Positions 1 through 10,349 of a stretch of 64,000 nucleotides of DNA are shown piece by piece. Source of the DNA: Janthinobacterium sp. TND4EL3 (lineage in GTDB: Bacteria; Pseudomonadota; Gammaproteobacteria; Burkholderiales; Burkholderiaceae_D); assembly GCF_900156175.1 (NCBI RefSeq), contig NZ_FTMV01000012.1, positions 1 to 64,000 on the forward strand. The letters run 5' to 3'. The notes under the pieces were generated by a model. It saw nothing but the letters and a program-made list of their open reading frames with translations. It was not told where the DNA came from and made no database searches. Each line of letters starts with the position of its first letter. The first letter of the stretch is position 1. A program made the position numbers and the translations under genes.

Positions 1-780
1 GTCAAGGCAAAGTCCGGTTCCACCATCGTCGAAGTCACGCCCGAGTCCGCCGGCTGGACGCACGTGGGCTTTGCCGCGCACCGCCTGGCGCCCGGTGAAT
101 CGCTGAGCCTGGAGACGGGCAAGCGCGAGCTGTGTCTCGTCGTGCTGACGGGCACGGTCAACGTGCAGGCGGGTGGACAGACCTGGGAAGCCATCGGCAA
201 GCGCGCCAGCGTCTTCGAGGACGTCTCGCCCTACGCCGTGTATGTGCCGCTGGAAACCACGGTCAGCATCACGGCCGTGAGCGCCGCCGAGGTCGCCCTG
301 TGCAGCGCGCCGGCCACGACGCACCGTCCGGCGCGCCTGATCGAACCTTCCACCATGACGCGCTCCGTGCGCGGCAAGGGTGCCAATACCCGCTACGTGT
401 GCGACATCCTGCCGCAGACGGAAGCAGCGGACGGCTTGCTGGTGGTCGAGGTGGTCACGCCGTCCGGCCATTCGTCGAGCTATCCGCCCCATAAACACGA
501 CAGCGACAATATTCCAACCGAGAGTTCGCTGGAGGAAACCTATTACCACCGGCTTAACCCGGAGCAGGGTTTTGCGTATCAACGGGTCTATACGGATGAC
601 CGCAGCATCGACGAAGCCATGGCCGTGGAAAACCACGACGTGGTGATGGTGCCGCGCGGCTACCACCCCGTGACCGTGCCGTATGGCTACGACGGCTATT
701 ACCTGAACGTGATGGCCGGCCCGAAACGCGTGTGGCATTTTAAAAACGATCCGGCCCATGACTGGCTGATGACGAAATAA
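1..780 (+). CDS. iolB: 5-deoxy-glucuronate isomerase IolB (5'-truncated by window edge)
   Basis: The reading frame is open from base 1 and reads through a GTG at 64, so the true start lies before the window; 259 residues are visible. The protein has the two-lobed cupin look of IolB. Visible landmarks are the SSYPPHKHD stretch (metal-binding histidines) followed by an E-x-YYHR segment and a C-terminal GPKRVWHFKNDPAH block. IolB isomerises 5-deoxy-glucuronate to 2-deoxy-5-keto-gluconate in cytoplasmic myo-inositol catabolism. It lies 13 bp upstream of iolA on the same strand, so it is the penultimate gene of an iol operon whose other members are outside the window. Family assignment is firm; only the N-terminus is missing. 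Confidence 0.95.
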   Translation, partial: VKAKSGSTIVEVTPESAGWTHVGFAAHRLAPGESLSLETGKRELCLVVLTGTVNVQAGGQTWEAIGKRASVFEDVSPYAVYVPLETTVSITAVSAAEVALCSAPATTHRPARLIEPSTMTRSVRGKGANTRYVCDILPQTEAADGLLVVEVVTPSGHSSSYPPHKHDSDNIPTESSLEETYYHRLNPEQGFAYQRVYTDDRSIDEAMAVENHDVVMVPRGYHPVTVPYGYDGYYLNVMAGPKRVWHFKNDPAHDWLMTK

Positions 781-793
781 CCAAGGATAAACA

Positions 794-2293
794 ATGATGA
801 CCCCGATGATCGGCCACTTTATTGGTGGCAACCCGATGGCTTCGCGCACCGAGCGCACGAGCGACGTCTTCAACCCCGCCACGGGCGCCGTGACGGCCAA
901 GGTGGCGCTGGCGACGCCATCCGAACTGAACGCGGCCGTGGCCGCCGCCCATGCGGCGTTTCCCGCCTGGTCGCAAACGTCGCCGCTGCGCCGCGCCCGC
1001 GTCATGTTCAAATTCAAGGAGTTGCTGGAGCAAAACGCCGACAAGCTGGCCGAGCTGATCACGCGTGAACACGGCAAGGTCTTCACGGATGCGAAAGGCG
1101 AAGTGACGCGCGGCATCGAAGTGGTGGAATTTGCCTGCGGCATCCCGCAGATGATGAAGGGCGAGTATTCGGAACAGGTAGCCGGCGGCATCGACGCCTG
1201 GTCGATCCGCCAGGCGCTCGGTGTCTGCGTCGGCATCACGCCGTTCAACTTTCCCGTGATGGTGCCGATGTGGATGTTCCCGATGGCCATTGCCTGCGGC
1301 AATACGTTTGTGTTGAAACCGTCGGAGCGCGACCCGTCGGCCAGCCTGCTGCTGGCGCAGCTGCTGACGGACGCGGGCTTGCCCGACGGCGTCTTCAACG
1401 TGCTGCAGGGAGATAAAGAAGCGGTGGACGGCTTGCTGCACCACCCGGACGTGCGCGCCGTCAGCTTCGTCGGTTCCACGCCGATTGCCGAGTATATCTA
1501 TGCGACGGGCTGCGCCCAGGGCAAGCGCGTGCAGGCCCTGGGCGGCGCGAAAAACCACATGGTCGTCATGCCGGACGCGGACATTCCGCAGACGGTGGAC
1601 GCCCTGATGGGCGCCGCGTTTGGCTCGGCCGGCGAACGCTGCATGGCCATTTCCGTCGTCGTGGCGGTGGGCAATGTGGCGGATCAATTGGTGGAAGCCC
1701 TGGTGCCCCGTATCGCGGCATTGAAGATCACGCAGGGCATGGATCTGAAGGCGGAAATGGGCCCGGTGGTGACGCAGGTGCACAAGGACAAGATCGCCGG
1801 CTATATCGCGCAAGGTGTGGAAGAGGGCGCCAAGCTCATCTGCGACGGGCGCGGCTTTGTCCTGCCCGGCCACGAGCACGGCTTTTTCCTCGGCGGCAGC
1901 CTGTTCGACCATGTCACGCCGGAGATGACGATCTACAAGGAGGAAATCTTCGGTCCCGTGCTGTGCATCGTGCGCGTGCCCGATTTCACGGCGGCGCTGG
2001 ACCTGGTCAACGCGCATGAATATGGCAACGGCACGGCCATCTACACGCGCGACGGCAACACGGCGCGCGAATACACGCACCGCGTGCAGGTGGGGATGGT
2101 GGGCGTCAACGTGCCGATTCCCGTGCCGATGGCCTTCCACAGCTTCGGCGGCTGGAAGCGCAGCCTGTTCGGCGACCACCATGCGCACGGCCCGGAATCG
2201 GTGCGCTTCTATACCAAGCAGAAAGCGGTGACGCAGCGCTGGCCGGCCTCGACGGCGGCTGGGGCGGAGTTTGCCATGCCGACCCTGAAGTAA
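794..2293 (+). CDS. iolA: CoA-acylating methylmalonate-semialdehyde dehydrogenase
   Basis: A 499-residue aldehyde dehydrogenase of the CoA-acylating IolA/MmsA subfamily, normal length. It starts at an ATG preceded by AAGGAT (an alternative ATG follows immediately at 797). The N-terminal HFIGG motif, the [11 protein letters not shown] and LKPSERDPS cofactor-site segments, and the catalytic cysteine in GSAGERCM (about Cys283) are all visible. It converts malonate semialdehyde (inositol branch) or methylmalonate semialdehyde (valine branch) to acetyl- or propionyl-CoA with NAD and CoA. The 13-bp gap to iolB says it acts in inositol breakdown here, as the last gene of that operon. A perfect hairpin 37 bp after its stop may end or attenuate the transcript. 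Confidence 0.95.
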   Translation: MMTPMIGHFIGGNPMASRTERTSDVFNPATGAVTAKVALATPSELNAAVAAAHAAFPAWSQTSPLRRARVMFKFKELLEQNADKLAELITREHGKVFTDAKGEVTRGIEVVEFACGIPQMMKGEYSEQVAGGIDAWSIRQALGVCVGITPFNFPVMVPMWMFPMAIACGNTFVLKPSERDPSASLLLAQLLTDAGLPDGVFNVLQGDKEAVDGLLHHPDVRAVSFVGSTPIAEYIYATGCAQGKRVQALGGAKNHMVVMPDADIPQTVDALMGAAFGSAGERCMAISVVVAVGNVADQLVEALVPRIAALKITQGMDLKAEMGPVVTQVHKDKIAGYIAQGVEEGAKLICDGRGFVLPGHEHGFFLGGSLFDHVTPEMTIYKEEIFGPVLCIVRVPDFTAALDLVNAHEYGNGTAIYTRDGNTAREYTHRVQVGMVGVNVPIPVPMAFHSFGGWKRSLFGDHHAHGPESVRFYTKQKAVTQRWPASTAAGAEFAMPTLK

Positions 2294-2329
2294 TCCCGCT
2301 GTAAAACCGGCTGGTTCGCTTCTTGCTTG

Positions 2330-2359
2330 CTGCAATGGCTAACTATTTAGCCATTGCAG
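2330..2359. repeat. perfect 13-bp inverted repeat just upstream of nasT
   Basis: Arms 2330-2342 (CTGCAATGGCTAA) and 2347-2359 (TTAGCCATTGCAG) are perfectly complementary, with loop CTAT. The repeat ends 9 bp before the nasT ATG. No T-run follows, so it is not a standard intrinsic terminator. It would fold as a very stable RNA hairpin exactly where the nasT ribosome-binding site should be, and no good Shine-Dalgarno is visible there. It could be an operator, an iolA 3'-end stabiliser, or a translation-control or RNA-binding element for NasT. Confidence 0.7.
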
Positions 2360-2368
2360 ACCGCTACC

Positions 2369-3007
2369 ATGACGTCCAGCCGTACCCAGCCTTTGCGCAT
2401 CGTTGTCGTCAATACCATCGTCGAGCACGGCGTGCACGGGGATGCGGCATGGGCGGCGCAAGTGCAGCGCGGCAATGCCTTGCGCATCGGCTTGCTGGAA
2501 TCGGGCTACGACATCGTCGCCTCGCTGCCAGCCGACCTTTACCTTCCCGAGCGCATTGCCCAGTTGCAGCCCGACCTCATCATCATCGACGCGGAATCGG
2601 ACGCGCGCGACGTGCTCGAACACATCGTCATCGCCACGCGCGACGAGCGCCGTCCCATCGTCCTGTTCACGGAAGACGGCGCCACGGCCAGCATCGACGC
2701 AGCCATGGCGGCCGGCGTCTCCGCCTACATCGTGGCCGGCTTGCAGGCCGAGCGCATCTTGCCCGTGCTCAACGTGGCCCTCGCGCGCTTCCGCCAGGAG
2801 GAAAAACTGCGGGCCGAATTGCATGAATCGCGGCACAAGCTGCTGGAACGCAAAGTGATCGAGCGGGCCAAGGGCCTGCTGATGACGCATCACGGCTTGA
2901 CGGAAGAGCAGACCTACCAGCGGCTGCGCAGCATGGCCATGAACAAGAAACTCAAGCTGGCCGACATCGCCCAGCGCATCCTCGACGTGGAGGACTTGCT
3001 GGGATGA
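2369..3007 (+). CDS. nasT: ANTAR-domain antitermination regulator NasT
   Basis: A 212-residue protein with an N-terminal receiver-like domain (about 8-130), a coiled linker, and a C-terminal ANTAR RNA-binding domain (about 148-210, including ERAKGLLMTHHGLTEEQTY). I start it at ATG 2369; an in-frame TTG at 2354 lies inside a perfect hairpin and is less likely. The receiver keeps an aspartate (IIID, about residue 74) but lacks the usual N-terminal acidic pair (VVVNT instead). It also has about 14 extra residues after strand 1 and no switch lysine, so phosphorylation control is doubtful. In the NasS-NasT system, NasT prevents termination in leaders of nitrate/nitrite assimilation operons when released from NasS. 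The adjacent nasS gene supports that role. Confidence 0.9.
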   Translation: MTSSRTQPLRIVVVNTIVEHGVHGDAAWAAQVQRGNALRIGLLESGYDIVASLPADLYLPERIAQLQPDLIIIDAESDARDVLEHIVIATRDERRPIVLFTEDGATASIDAAMAAGVSAYIVAGLQAERILPVLNVALARFRQEEKLRAELHESRHKLLERKVIERAKGLLMTHHGLTEEQTYQRLRSMAMNKKLKLADIAQRILDVEDLLG

Positions 3008-3030
3008 AACATCCATTTCCTGACACATGC

Positions 3031-3056
3031 TGGTGCAACGCACCATTGCGGTGCAA
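3031..3056 (+). promoter_or_regulatory. competing RNA hairpins in the nasT-nasS spacer
   Basis: Three copies of one complementary pentamer alternate here: GGTGC (3032-3036), GCACC (3040-3044) and GGTGC (3050-3054). The first two form a perfect 6-bp stem (3031-3036 with 3040-3045, loop AAC). The last two form an alternative 5-bp stem with loop ATTGC. A further small stem ATTGC/GCAAT (3045-3049 with 3053-3057) can form beside the first. The structures are mutually exclusive, as in a switch. ANTAR proteins recognise tandem hairpins with six-base loops; these loops are shorter, so a NasT target is only a suggestion. Confidence 0.4.
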
Positions 3057-3116
3057 TACCCGTCTGCCCGGACCGCGCATCCACGGGCACGTTCCTTGCT
3101 GCTGGACGGGGAGAGC

Positions 3117-3139
3117 CTTGGCCGCGGCGGCGCGGCAAG
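3117..3139 (+). terminator. GC-rich hairpin upstream of nasS (terminator-like, no T-run)
   Basis: GCCGCG (3121-3126) pairs with CGCGGC (3131-3136) across a GCGG loop. CTT (3117-3119) pairs with AAG (3137-3139), leaving one bulged G. It lies 60 bp downstream of the competing hairpins and 25 bp before the nasS start. No uridine tract follows, so intrinsic termination is not assured. Its position resembles the second half of an attenuator. Confidence 0.35.
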
Positions 3140-3164
3140 ACAGTATTTATCAGCAAGGAATGGT

Positions 3165-4343
3165 ATGACAGAGAAAATGGCAGACTCCGCCAGCGTGGCG
3201 CACCCCCTGCAGCCGGAAAAACAGACGGTACGCATCGGCTACCTGCCGCTGACCGATTGCGCCTCGCTGGTGATGGCGTCAAAGCTGGGTCTCGATGAAA
3301 AATACGGCATCAAGATCGAACTGAGCCGGGAGATGTCGTGGGCCGGCGTGCGCGACAAGCTGAACAATGGCGAACTCGACGCGGCCCACGTGCTGTACGG
3401 CCTCGTGTATGGCGTGCAGATGGGCGTAGGCGGGCAGCAGCGCGACATGGCCGTATTGATGAATCTCAATCACAGCGGCCAGGCCGTGACCCTGTCGGCG
3501 GCGCTGGCGCGCGACGGCGTCCACGATGGCGATACGCTGGCGCGCCACATGCGGGCCGCATCGCGGCCATTTGCGTTCGCGCATACTTTTCCGACTGGCA
3601 ACCACGCGATGCTGCTGCAATACTGGCTGGCCGCGCAGGGCATCGACCCGCTGCGCGACGCGCGCGTGATGACGGTGCCGCCGTCGCAGATGGTGTCCGC
3701 CTTGCGCGCGGGCCAGATGGATGGCTTTTGCGCGGGCGAGCCATGGGGTTACAAGGCCATCGTCGATGGCGTGGGCGTGACGGCCGTCGCCAGCCAGGCG
3801 GTCTGGCCCGACCATCCGGGCAAGGTGCTCGGTACCAGCGCCGCCTTTGCGCGCGCGCATCCGAATACTTGCCGCGCCCTGATCGCCGCCGTTCTCGAGG
3901 CGGGGCGCTGGATCGACGCCAGCGATGCGAACCGGCTGGAAATGGCCGCCGCCCTGGCTGAGCCCGCCTATCTGCATACGCCACAGGCAATGCTGGTACC
4001 GCGCATCCTCGGCCACTACCAGGATGGGCTGGGCAAGACGTGGACCGATGCGCACGGCCTGAAGTTTTACGGCGATGGCGCCGTCAATTTTCCCTACCTG
4101 TCCGACGGCATGTGGTTCATGACCCAGCACCGGCGCTGGGGCTTGCTGCGCGACGAACCCGATTATCTGGCGGTGGCAAGGCAAGTCAACCGCATCGACC
4201 TGTATCGGCAGGCGGCGGAAATGACGGCCACGCCCATACCAAAATCCCCCATGCGCGCCTCGACCCTGTGCGACGGCGTCGTGTGGGATGGCAGCGCACC
4301 GGAAGCGTATGCGGCATCGTTTGCCATCGGTCACTTTTTTTAA
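3165..4343 (+). CDS. nasS: nitrate/nitrite sensor NasS (NrtA-like, cytoplasmic)
   Basis: A 392-residue NrtA/CmpA-family ligand-binding protein (IGYLPLTDCASLVMASKLG at the N-terminal end; GFCAGEPWGYKAIVDG in the middle). The chosen ATG at 3165 has AAGGAA just upstream. From this start there is no signal peptide or lipobox, which distinguishes NasS from the exported transporter subunit NrtA. No nrtBC transporter genes follow. In known systems NasS binds NasT in the absence of nitrate or nitrite and releases it on ligand binding. Gene order nasT-nasS with a structured 157-bp spacer suggests co-transcription. Its stop codon overlaps an ATG at 4343 upstream of cobA. An ABC-transporter binding protein is the alternative, but the absence of a signal sequence argues against it. 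Confidence 0.88.
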   Translation: MTEKMADSASVAHPLQPEKQTVRIGYLPLTDCASLVMASKLGLDEKYGIKIELSREMSWAGVRDKLNNGELDAAHVLYGLVYGVQMGVGGQQRDMAVLMNLNHSGQAVTLSAALARDGVHDGDTLARHMRAASRPFAFAHTFPTGNHAMLLQYWLAAQGIDPLRDARVMTVPPSQMVSALRAGQMDGFCAGEPWGYKAIVDGVGVTAVASQAVWPDHPGKVLGTSAAFARAHPNTCRALIAAVLEAGRWIDASDANRLEMAAALAEPAYLHTPQAMLVPRILGHYQDGLGKTWTDAHGLKFYGDGAVNFPYLSDGMWFMTQHRRWGLLRDEPDYLAVARQVNRIDLYRQAAEMTATPIPKSPMRASTLCDGVVWDGSAPEAYAASFAIGHFF

Positions 4344-4357
4344 TGGGAGATATCATC

Positions 4358-5128
4358 ATGGCGCAATGTGGCAGCGTGACCCTGGTGGGCGCCGGTCCCG
4401 GCGACCCGGACTTGCTGACGATCAAGGCCGTAAAGGCCATCGCGCGGGCCGACGTGGTGCTGATCGACGACCTCGTCAACCCGGCCATCCTTGGCCATGC
4501 GGCACCCGGCGTGCGCGTGGTCGAGGTGGGCAAGCGGGGCGGCTGCGCCTCCACGCCGCAAGCGTTCATTGAACGGCTGATGCTGGCCGAAGCCCGCGCA
4601 GGATTGCACGTGGTGCGTCTGAAGGGGGGCGATCCCTACCTGTTCGGGCGCGGCGGCGAAGAGCGCGCGTATTTGCGCAGCCACGGCGTGGCCGTCGAGG
4701 TGATCCCCGGCATCAGCAGCGGGGTGGCCGCGCCAGCCGGCATCGGCGTGCCGCTCACGCACCGCGGCTGGAGCCAGGGCGCGATCTTCGTTACCGGTCA
4801 CGGCAAGGATAGCGCGTCGGAGCCGAACTGGCTTGCGCTGGCGCAAAGCGGCCTGACCTTGGTCATCTACATGGGCGTGGCCAGGGTGGCGCTCATCCAG
4901 GCCGGCTTGCTTGCCGGCGGCATGGCGCCCGGCACGCCCGTGGCCGTGGTGCAGTCGGCCAGCCTGCCCACCCAGCGCCAGTTGCTGAGTACTTTGCAGC
5001 GCTTGCCCGGCGACTTGCTGGCCAGCGGCCTGGGCAGCCCCAGCATCATCGTCGTGGGCGAGGTGGTGCGCTGCGCCGATGCCTGGGAGGCGCATGGCGC
5101 ACAGGGCTTGCTGGCCGCGACCGTCTGA
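4358..5128 (+). CDS. cobA: uroporphyrinogen-III C-methyltransferase (siroheme/cobalamin pathway)
   Basis: A 256-residue SAM-dependent tetrapyrrole methylase with all SUMT landmarks: VGAGPGDPDLLT near the N-terminus, RLKGGDPYLFGRGGEE, the PGISSG loop and FVTGHG. It methylates uroporphyrinogen III at C2 and C7 to give precorrin-2. I start it at ATG 4358, preceded by GGGAGA at a good distance; an ATG at 4343 overlapping the nasS stop is the alternative. It is a stand-alone methylase, not the CysG fusion. Placement after nasTS implies supply of siroheme for assimilatory nitrite reductase, whose genes are not in the window. Confidence 0.93.
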   Translation: MAQCGSVTLVGAGPGDPDLLTIKAVKAIARADVVLIDDLVNPAILGHAAPGVRVVEVGKRGGCASTPQAFIERLMLAEARAGLHVVRLKGGDPYLFGRGGEERAYLRSHGVAVEVIPGISSGVAAPAGIGVPLTHRGWSQGAIFVTGHGKDSASEPNWLALAQSGLTLVIYMGVARVALIQAGLLAGGMAPGTPVAVVQSASLPTQRQLLSTLQRLPGDLLASGLGSPSIIVVGEVVRCADAWEAHGAQGLLAATV

Positions 5129-5140
5129 GCCTGCCGGCGC

Positions 5141-6121
5141 CTAGCGGATCGGCAGGGCCACGGGGCGGATGGGCGCTGCGTCGCCGCCGCGGAATTTCAG
5201 GGACGCGCCGATGAAGGCGAACTGGTACACCTTGTCGCGCGACAGCGCTTCCAGGTCGACCAGTTCCAGGATGGGCGCGCCCTGCTGCGCCAGCAGATAG
5301 GTGTGCACGGGCAGGTAATTGTGCGCCACTTCGGACGGAAACGCCTCGAAACTGAGGTTGTCCGCGCCCACCACCATGGCGCCGCCGTCTTCCACGAGGA
5401 ATTTCGCCGCATCGAGCGACAGGCCGGGGGGATTGGCCATGTAGGCTTGCGCCTGCTCATAGTGCTGCATGCGGCCTGTGCGTATCAGCACCACGTCGCC
5501 CTGTTCCAGCGTCACCTTCTGCTGCGCCAGCGCCGCGCGCAAGTCTTGCCGCGTGACCCGGTAATTGTCGGGCAGTTGCGACAAGCCCTTGGCCACGGCC
5601 ACGTCGATCAGCACGCCGCGCGCGACGATGGGCGGCAGCTTTTCCGCGCCCGTCACCGTCCAGCCCCGGTCACCCAGGTATTGTTCTTCCGTAAAACCGT
5701 TCCAGATCTTGCCGTTCAGGCCGAAATGGTTGAGCGCATCGATATGCGTGCCCATGTGTGCATACATGGAGACGGCCGAGCCCGTGTAACTGACGTGGCG
5801 GTTCATGGCGTCGCCCACGTGCATGGAATCGGCCACCACATTGCCTTTCGGCGTGTGCGTCATCCACATCTGGTAGGGCGGATCGCCGGCCGCCTGCCAG
5901 CTGGGCATGCCGATATAGAAATCGACGGCCAGGTCATAGCTCTTGCCGCCGTCGATGCGGGCCAGGATGGCGGCGCGCGAGGCCGGCGTCATCAGGTTCA
6001 GGCGGCCGATCTCGTCCTTCGGTCCCCAGGGGCTGACGCCCACTTCGGGCAGGGCGGCCTGCACTGTCCCTCCCAGCAGGGCCAGCAGCAGGGCGGCCAG
6101 GGTGGCGGATGGTTTGAACAT
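5141..6121 (-). CDS. exported cyclase-family metal-dependent hydrolase
   Basis: A 326-residue member of the cyclase/kynurenine-formamidase-like family (PF04199). The family motif HxGTHxD is present as HMGTHIDALNHFG. It begins at ATG 6121 with AAGGAG upstream, and the first ~22 residues form a clear Sec signal peptide ending near VQA-A, so the enzyme is predicted to be periplasmic. Family members hydrolyse amide or cyclic substrates such as N-formylkynurenine or isatin; the substrate here cannot be told. It is transcribed divergently from the LysR-type gene at 6227 across an AT-rich operator-like region, so that regulator probably controls it. Confidence 0.8.
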   Translation of the reverse strand: MFKPSATLAALLLALLGGTVQAALPEVGVSPWGPKDEIGRLNLMTPASRAAILARIDGGKSYDLAVDFYIGMPSWQAAGDPPYQMWMTHTPKGNVVADSMHVGDAMNRHVSYTGSAVSMYAHMGTHIDALNHFGLNGKIWNGFTEEQYLGDRGWTVTGAEKLPPIVARGVLIDVAVAKGLSQLPDNYRVTRQDLRAALAQQKVTLEQGDVVLIRTGRMQHYEQAQAYMANPPGLSLDAAKFLVEDGGAMVVGADNLSFEAFPSEVAHNYLPVHTYLLAQQGAPILELVDLEALSRDKVYQFAFIGASLKFRGGDAAPIRPVALPIR

Positions 6122-6162
6122 GGTGTGCTCCTTGCGTGACATGAATGAAGAAGCCGTCATCA

Positions 6163-6203
6163 TATTATTTTAAAATTCAATGATAATCAGCGATAAAATA
6201 ATA
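6163..6203. promoter_or_regulatory. nested palindromic operator between cyclase gene and lysR
   Basis: TATTATTTTA (6163-6172) is matched by its exact reverse complement TAAAATAATA (6194-6203). Almost at their centre lies the palindrome TGAT-A-ATCA (6181-6189). The block is strikingly AT-rich against a GC-rich background and sits between two divergent starts (6121 and 6227). Dyads of this kind are what LysR-type regulators bind. The -10/-35 elements of both promoters probably overlap it. Confidence 0.6.
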
Positions 6204-6226
6204 AGATATTCAACTGGAAGGAAATA

Positions 6227-7120
6227 ATGATGGATGTGCTGGCGCTCATGCGCGTATTTCGCGCGGTGGTCGAACGTGACAGTTTCAGCAAGGCGGCGCT
6301 GGAGCTGGACCAGTCTGCGGCGGCCGTCAGCAAGCAGGTGCGCCAACTGGAAGAGCGGCTCGGCACCGTGCTGCTGGTACGCACGACGCGGCGCATGAGC
6401 CTGTCGGACGGCGGGCGTGCCTACTATCTTGAATGCTGCCGCCTGCTCGACGAGATCGCCGCGCTGGAACTGGCCACGCGCGGCTGCGCCGGCAAGGTGG
6501 CGGGGCGGCTGCGCGTGAACGTGCCGCTGTCCTTCGGCCTGAAGGTGCTGTCGCCCTTGCTGCCCGCCTTCATGGCGCGCTACCCGGAAGTGAAGCTGGA
6601 GCTGACCCTGGACGACCGCCTGCGCGACGTGGTGGGCGAGGGCTATGACGTGTCGCTGCGCATCCGCGCCGCGCTGGCCGATTCGTCGCTGGTTGCGCGG
6701 CGCCTGGGCGACGTCGAGCAGATGATTTGCGCATCGCCTGCCTACCTGGCGCGGCGCGGCACGCCGGTGCGGGCGCTGGACCTGCACGGCCACGATTGCC
6801 TGGCCTACCGCCTGGCCGACAGTCCCGGCGTCTGGCAGCTGGCCGGCCCGGAAGGGGCGAGCAGCATCGTCCTGCCCGTGCGCCTTTCCGCCGACAGCAG
6901 CCTGCTGCTGGCCGACATGCTGGTGGCCGGCGTGGGCGTGGGCGCGCTGCCGTCGTTCGTCGCCGCGCCGCTGCTGGCCAGCGGCGCCCTGGTGCGCGTG
7001 CTGCCGTCGCACGCCATGGCCAGGCGCGGCGTGTATGCCCTGATGCCCGACGGCCGCCACGTGCAGGAAAAGGTGCGTGCCTTTTGCGACTTCCTCGCTG
7101 CGGCGCTGCAGGGTGGCTAG
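6227..7120 (+). CDS. LysR-family transcriptional regulator (divergent to cyclase gene)
   Basis: A 297-residue LysR-type regulator. The N-terminal winged helix-turn-helix is clear (FSKAALELDQSAAAVSKQVRQLEERLG, about residues 20-47), followed by the usual effector-binding domain. The sequence resembles the CrgA/PA2551-type branch (TTRRMSLSDGG in the wing; a GYDVSLRI segment in the effector domain). ATG 6227 has AAGGAAA upstream; a second ATG follows at 6230. The divergent neighbour and the palindrome between them point to local control of the cyclase-family hydrolase. The ligand is unknown. Confidence 0.9.
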   Translation: MMDVLALMRVFRAVVERDSFSKAALELDQSAAAVSKQVRQLEERLGTVLLVRTTRRMSLSDGGRAYYLECCRLLDEIAALELATRGCAGKVAGRLRVNVPLSFGLKVLSPLLPAFMARYPEVKLELTLDDRLRDVVGEGYDVSLRIRAALADSSLVARRLGDVEQMICASPAYLARRGTPVRALDLHGHDCLAYRLADSPGVWQLAGPEGASSIVLPVRLSADSSLLLADMLVAGVGVGALPSFVAAPLLASGALVRVLPSHAMARRGVYALMPDGRHVQEKVRAFCDFLAAALQGG

Positions 7121-7229
7121 GTGCTTTCCAGGGCAACCATCGCGCGCGCTTTTTTTCGCCGACAGGCGCGTCGGGCAGGGGCTTTGATAGTATCCTCGTA
7201 GCTGATAGAACCGGAATAAGCGATCGACA

Positions 7230-10274
<3,045 letters not shown>

Positions 10275-10302
10275 CGCAGGGAGCGGCGATAATACGGCTT
10301 TG

Positions 10303-10330
10303 GCGCGCCCGGCCGTCCCGGCGGGCGCGC
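10303..10330. repeat. GC-rich hairpin upstream of recC
   Basis: GCGCGCCCG (10303-10311) and CGGGCGCGC (10322-10330) are perfectly complementary around a 10-base loop. It lies 28 bp after the sensor-kinase stop and 19 bp before recC. No T-run follows. It may be a Rho-independent-like pause, an mRNA end for the kinase gene, or a structure in the recC leader. Confidence 0.5.
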
Positions 10331-10349
10331 GGCAACCCATCGGATCAGC

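Noticed and set aside
2354-2368. TTG start adding five residues to NasT
   Set aside because: It lies within the perfect hairpin, with no ribosome-binding site; ATG 2369 is the natural start.
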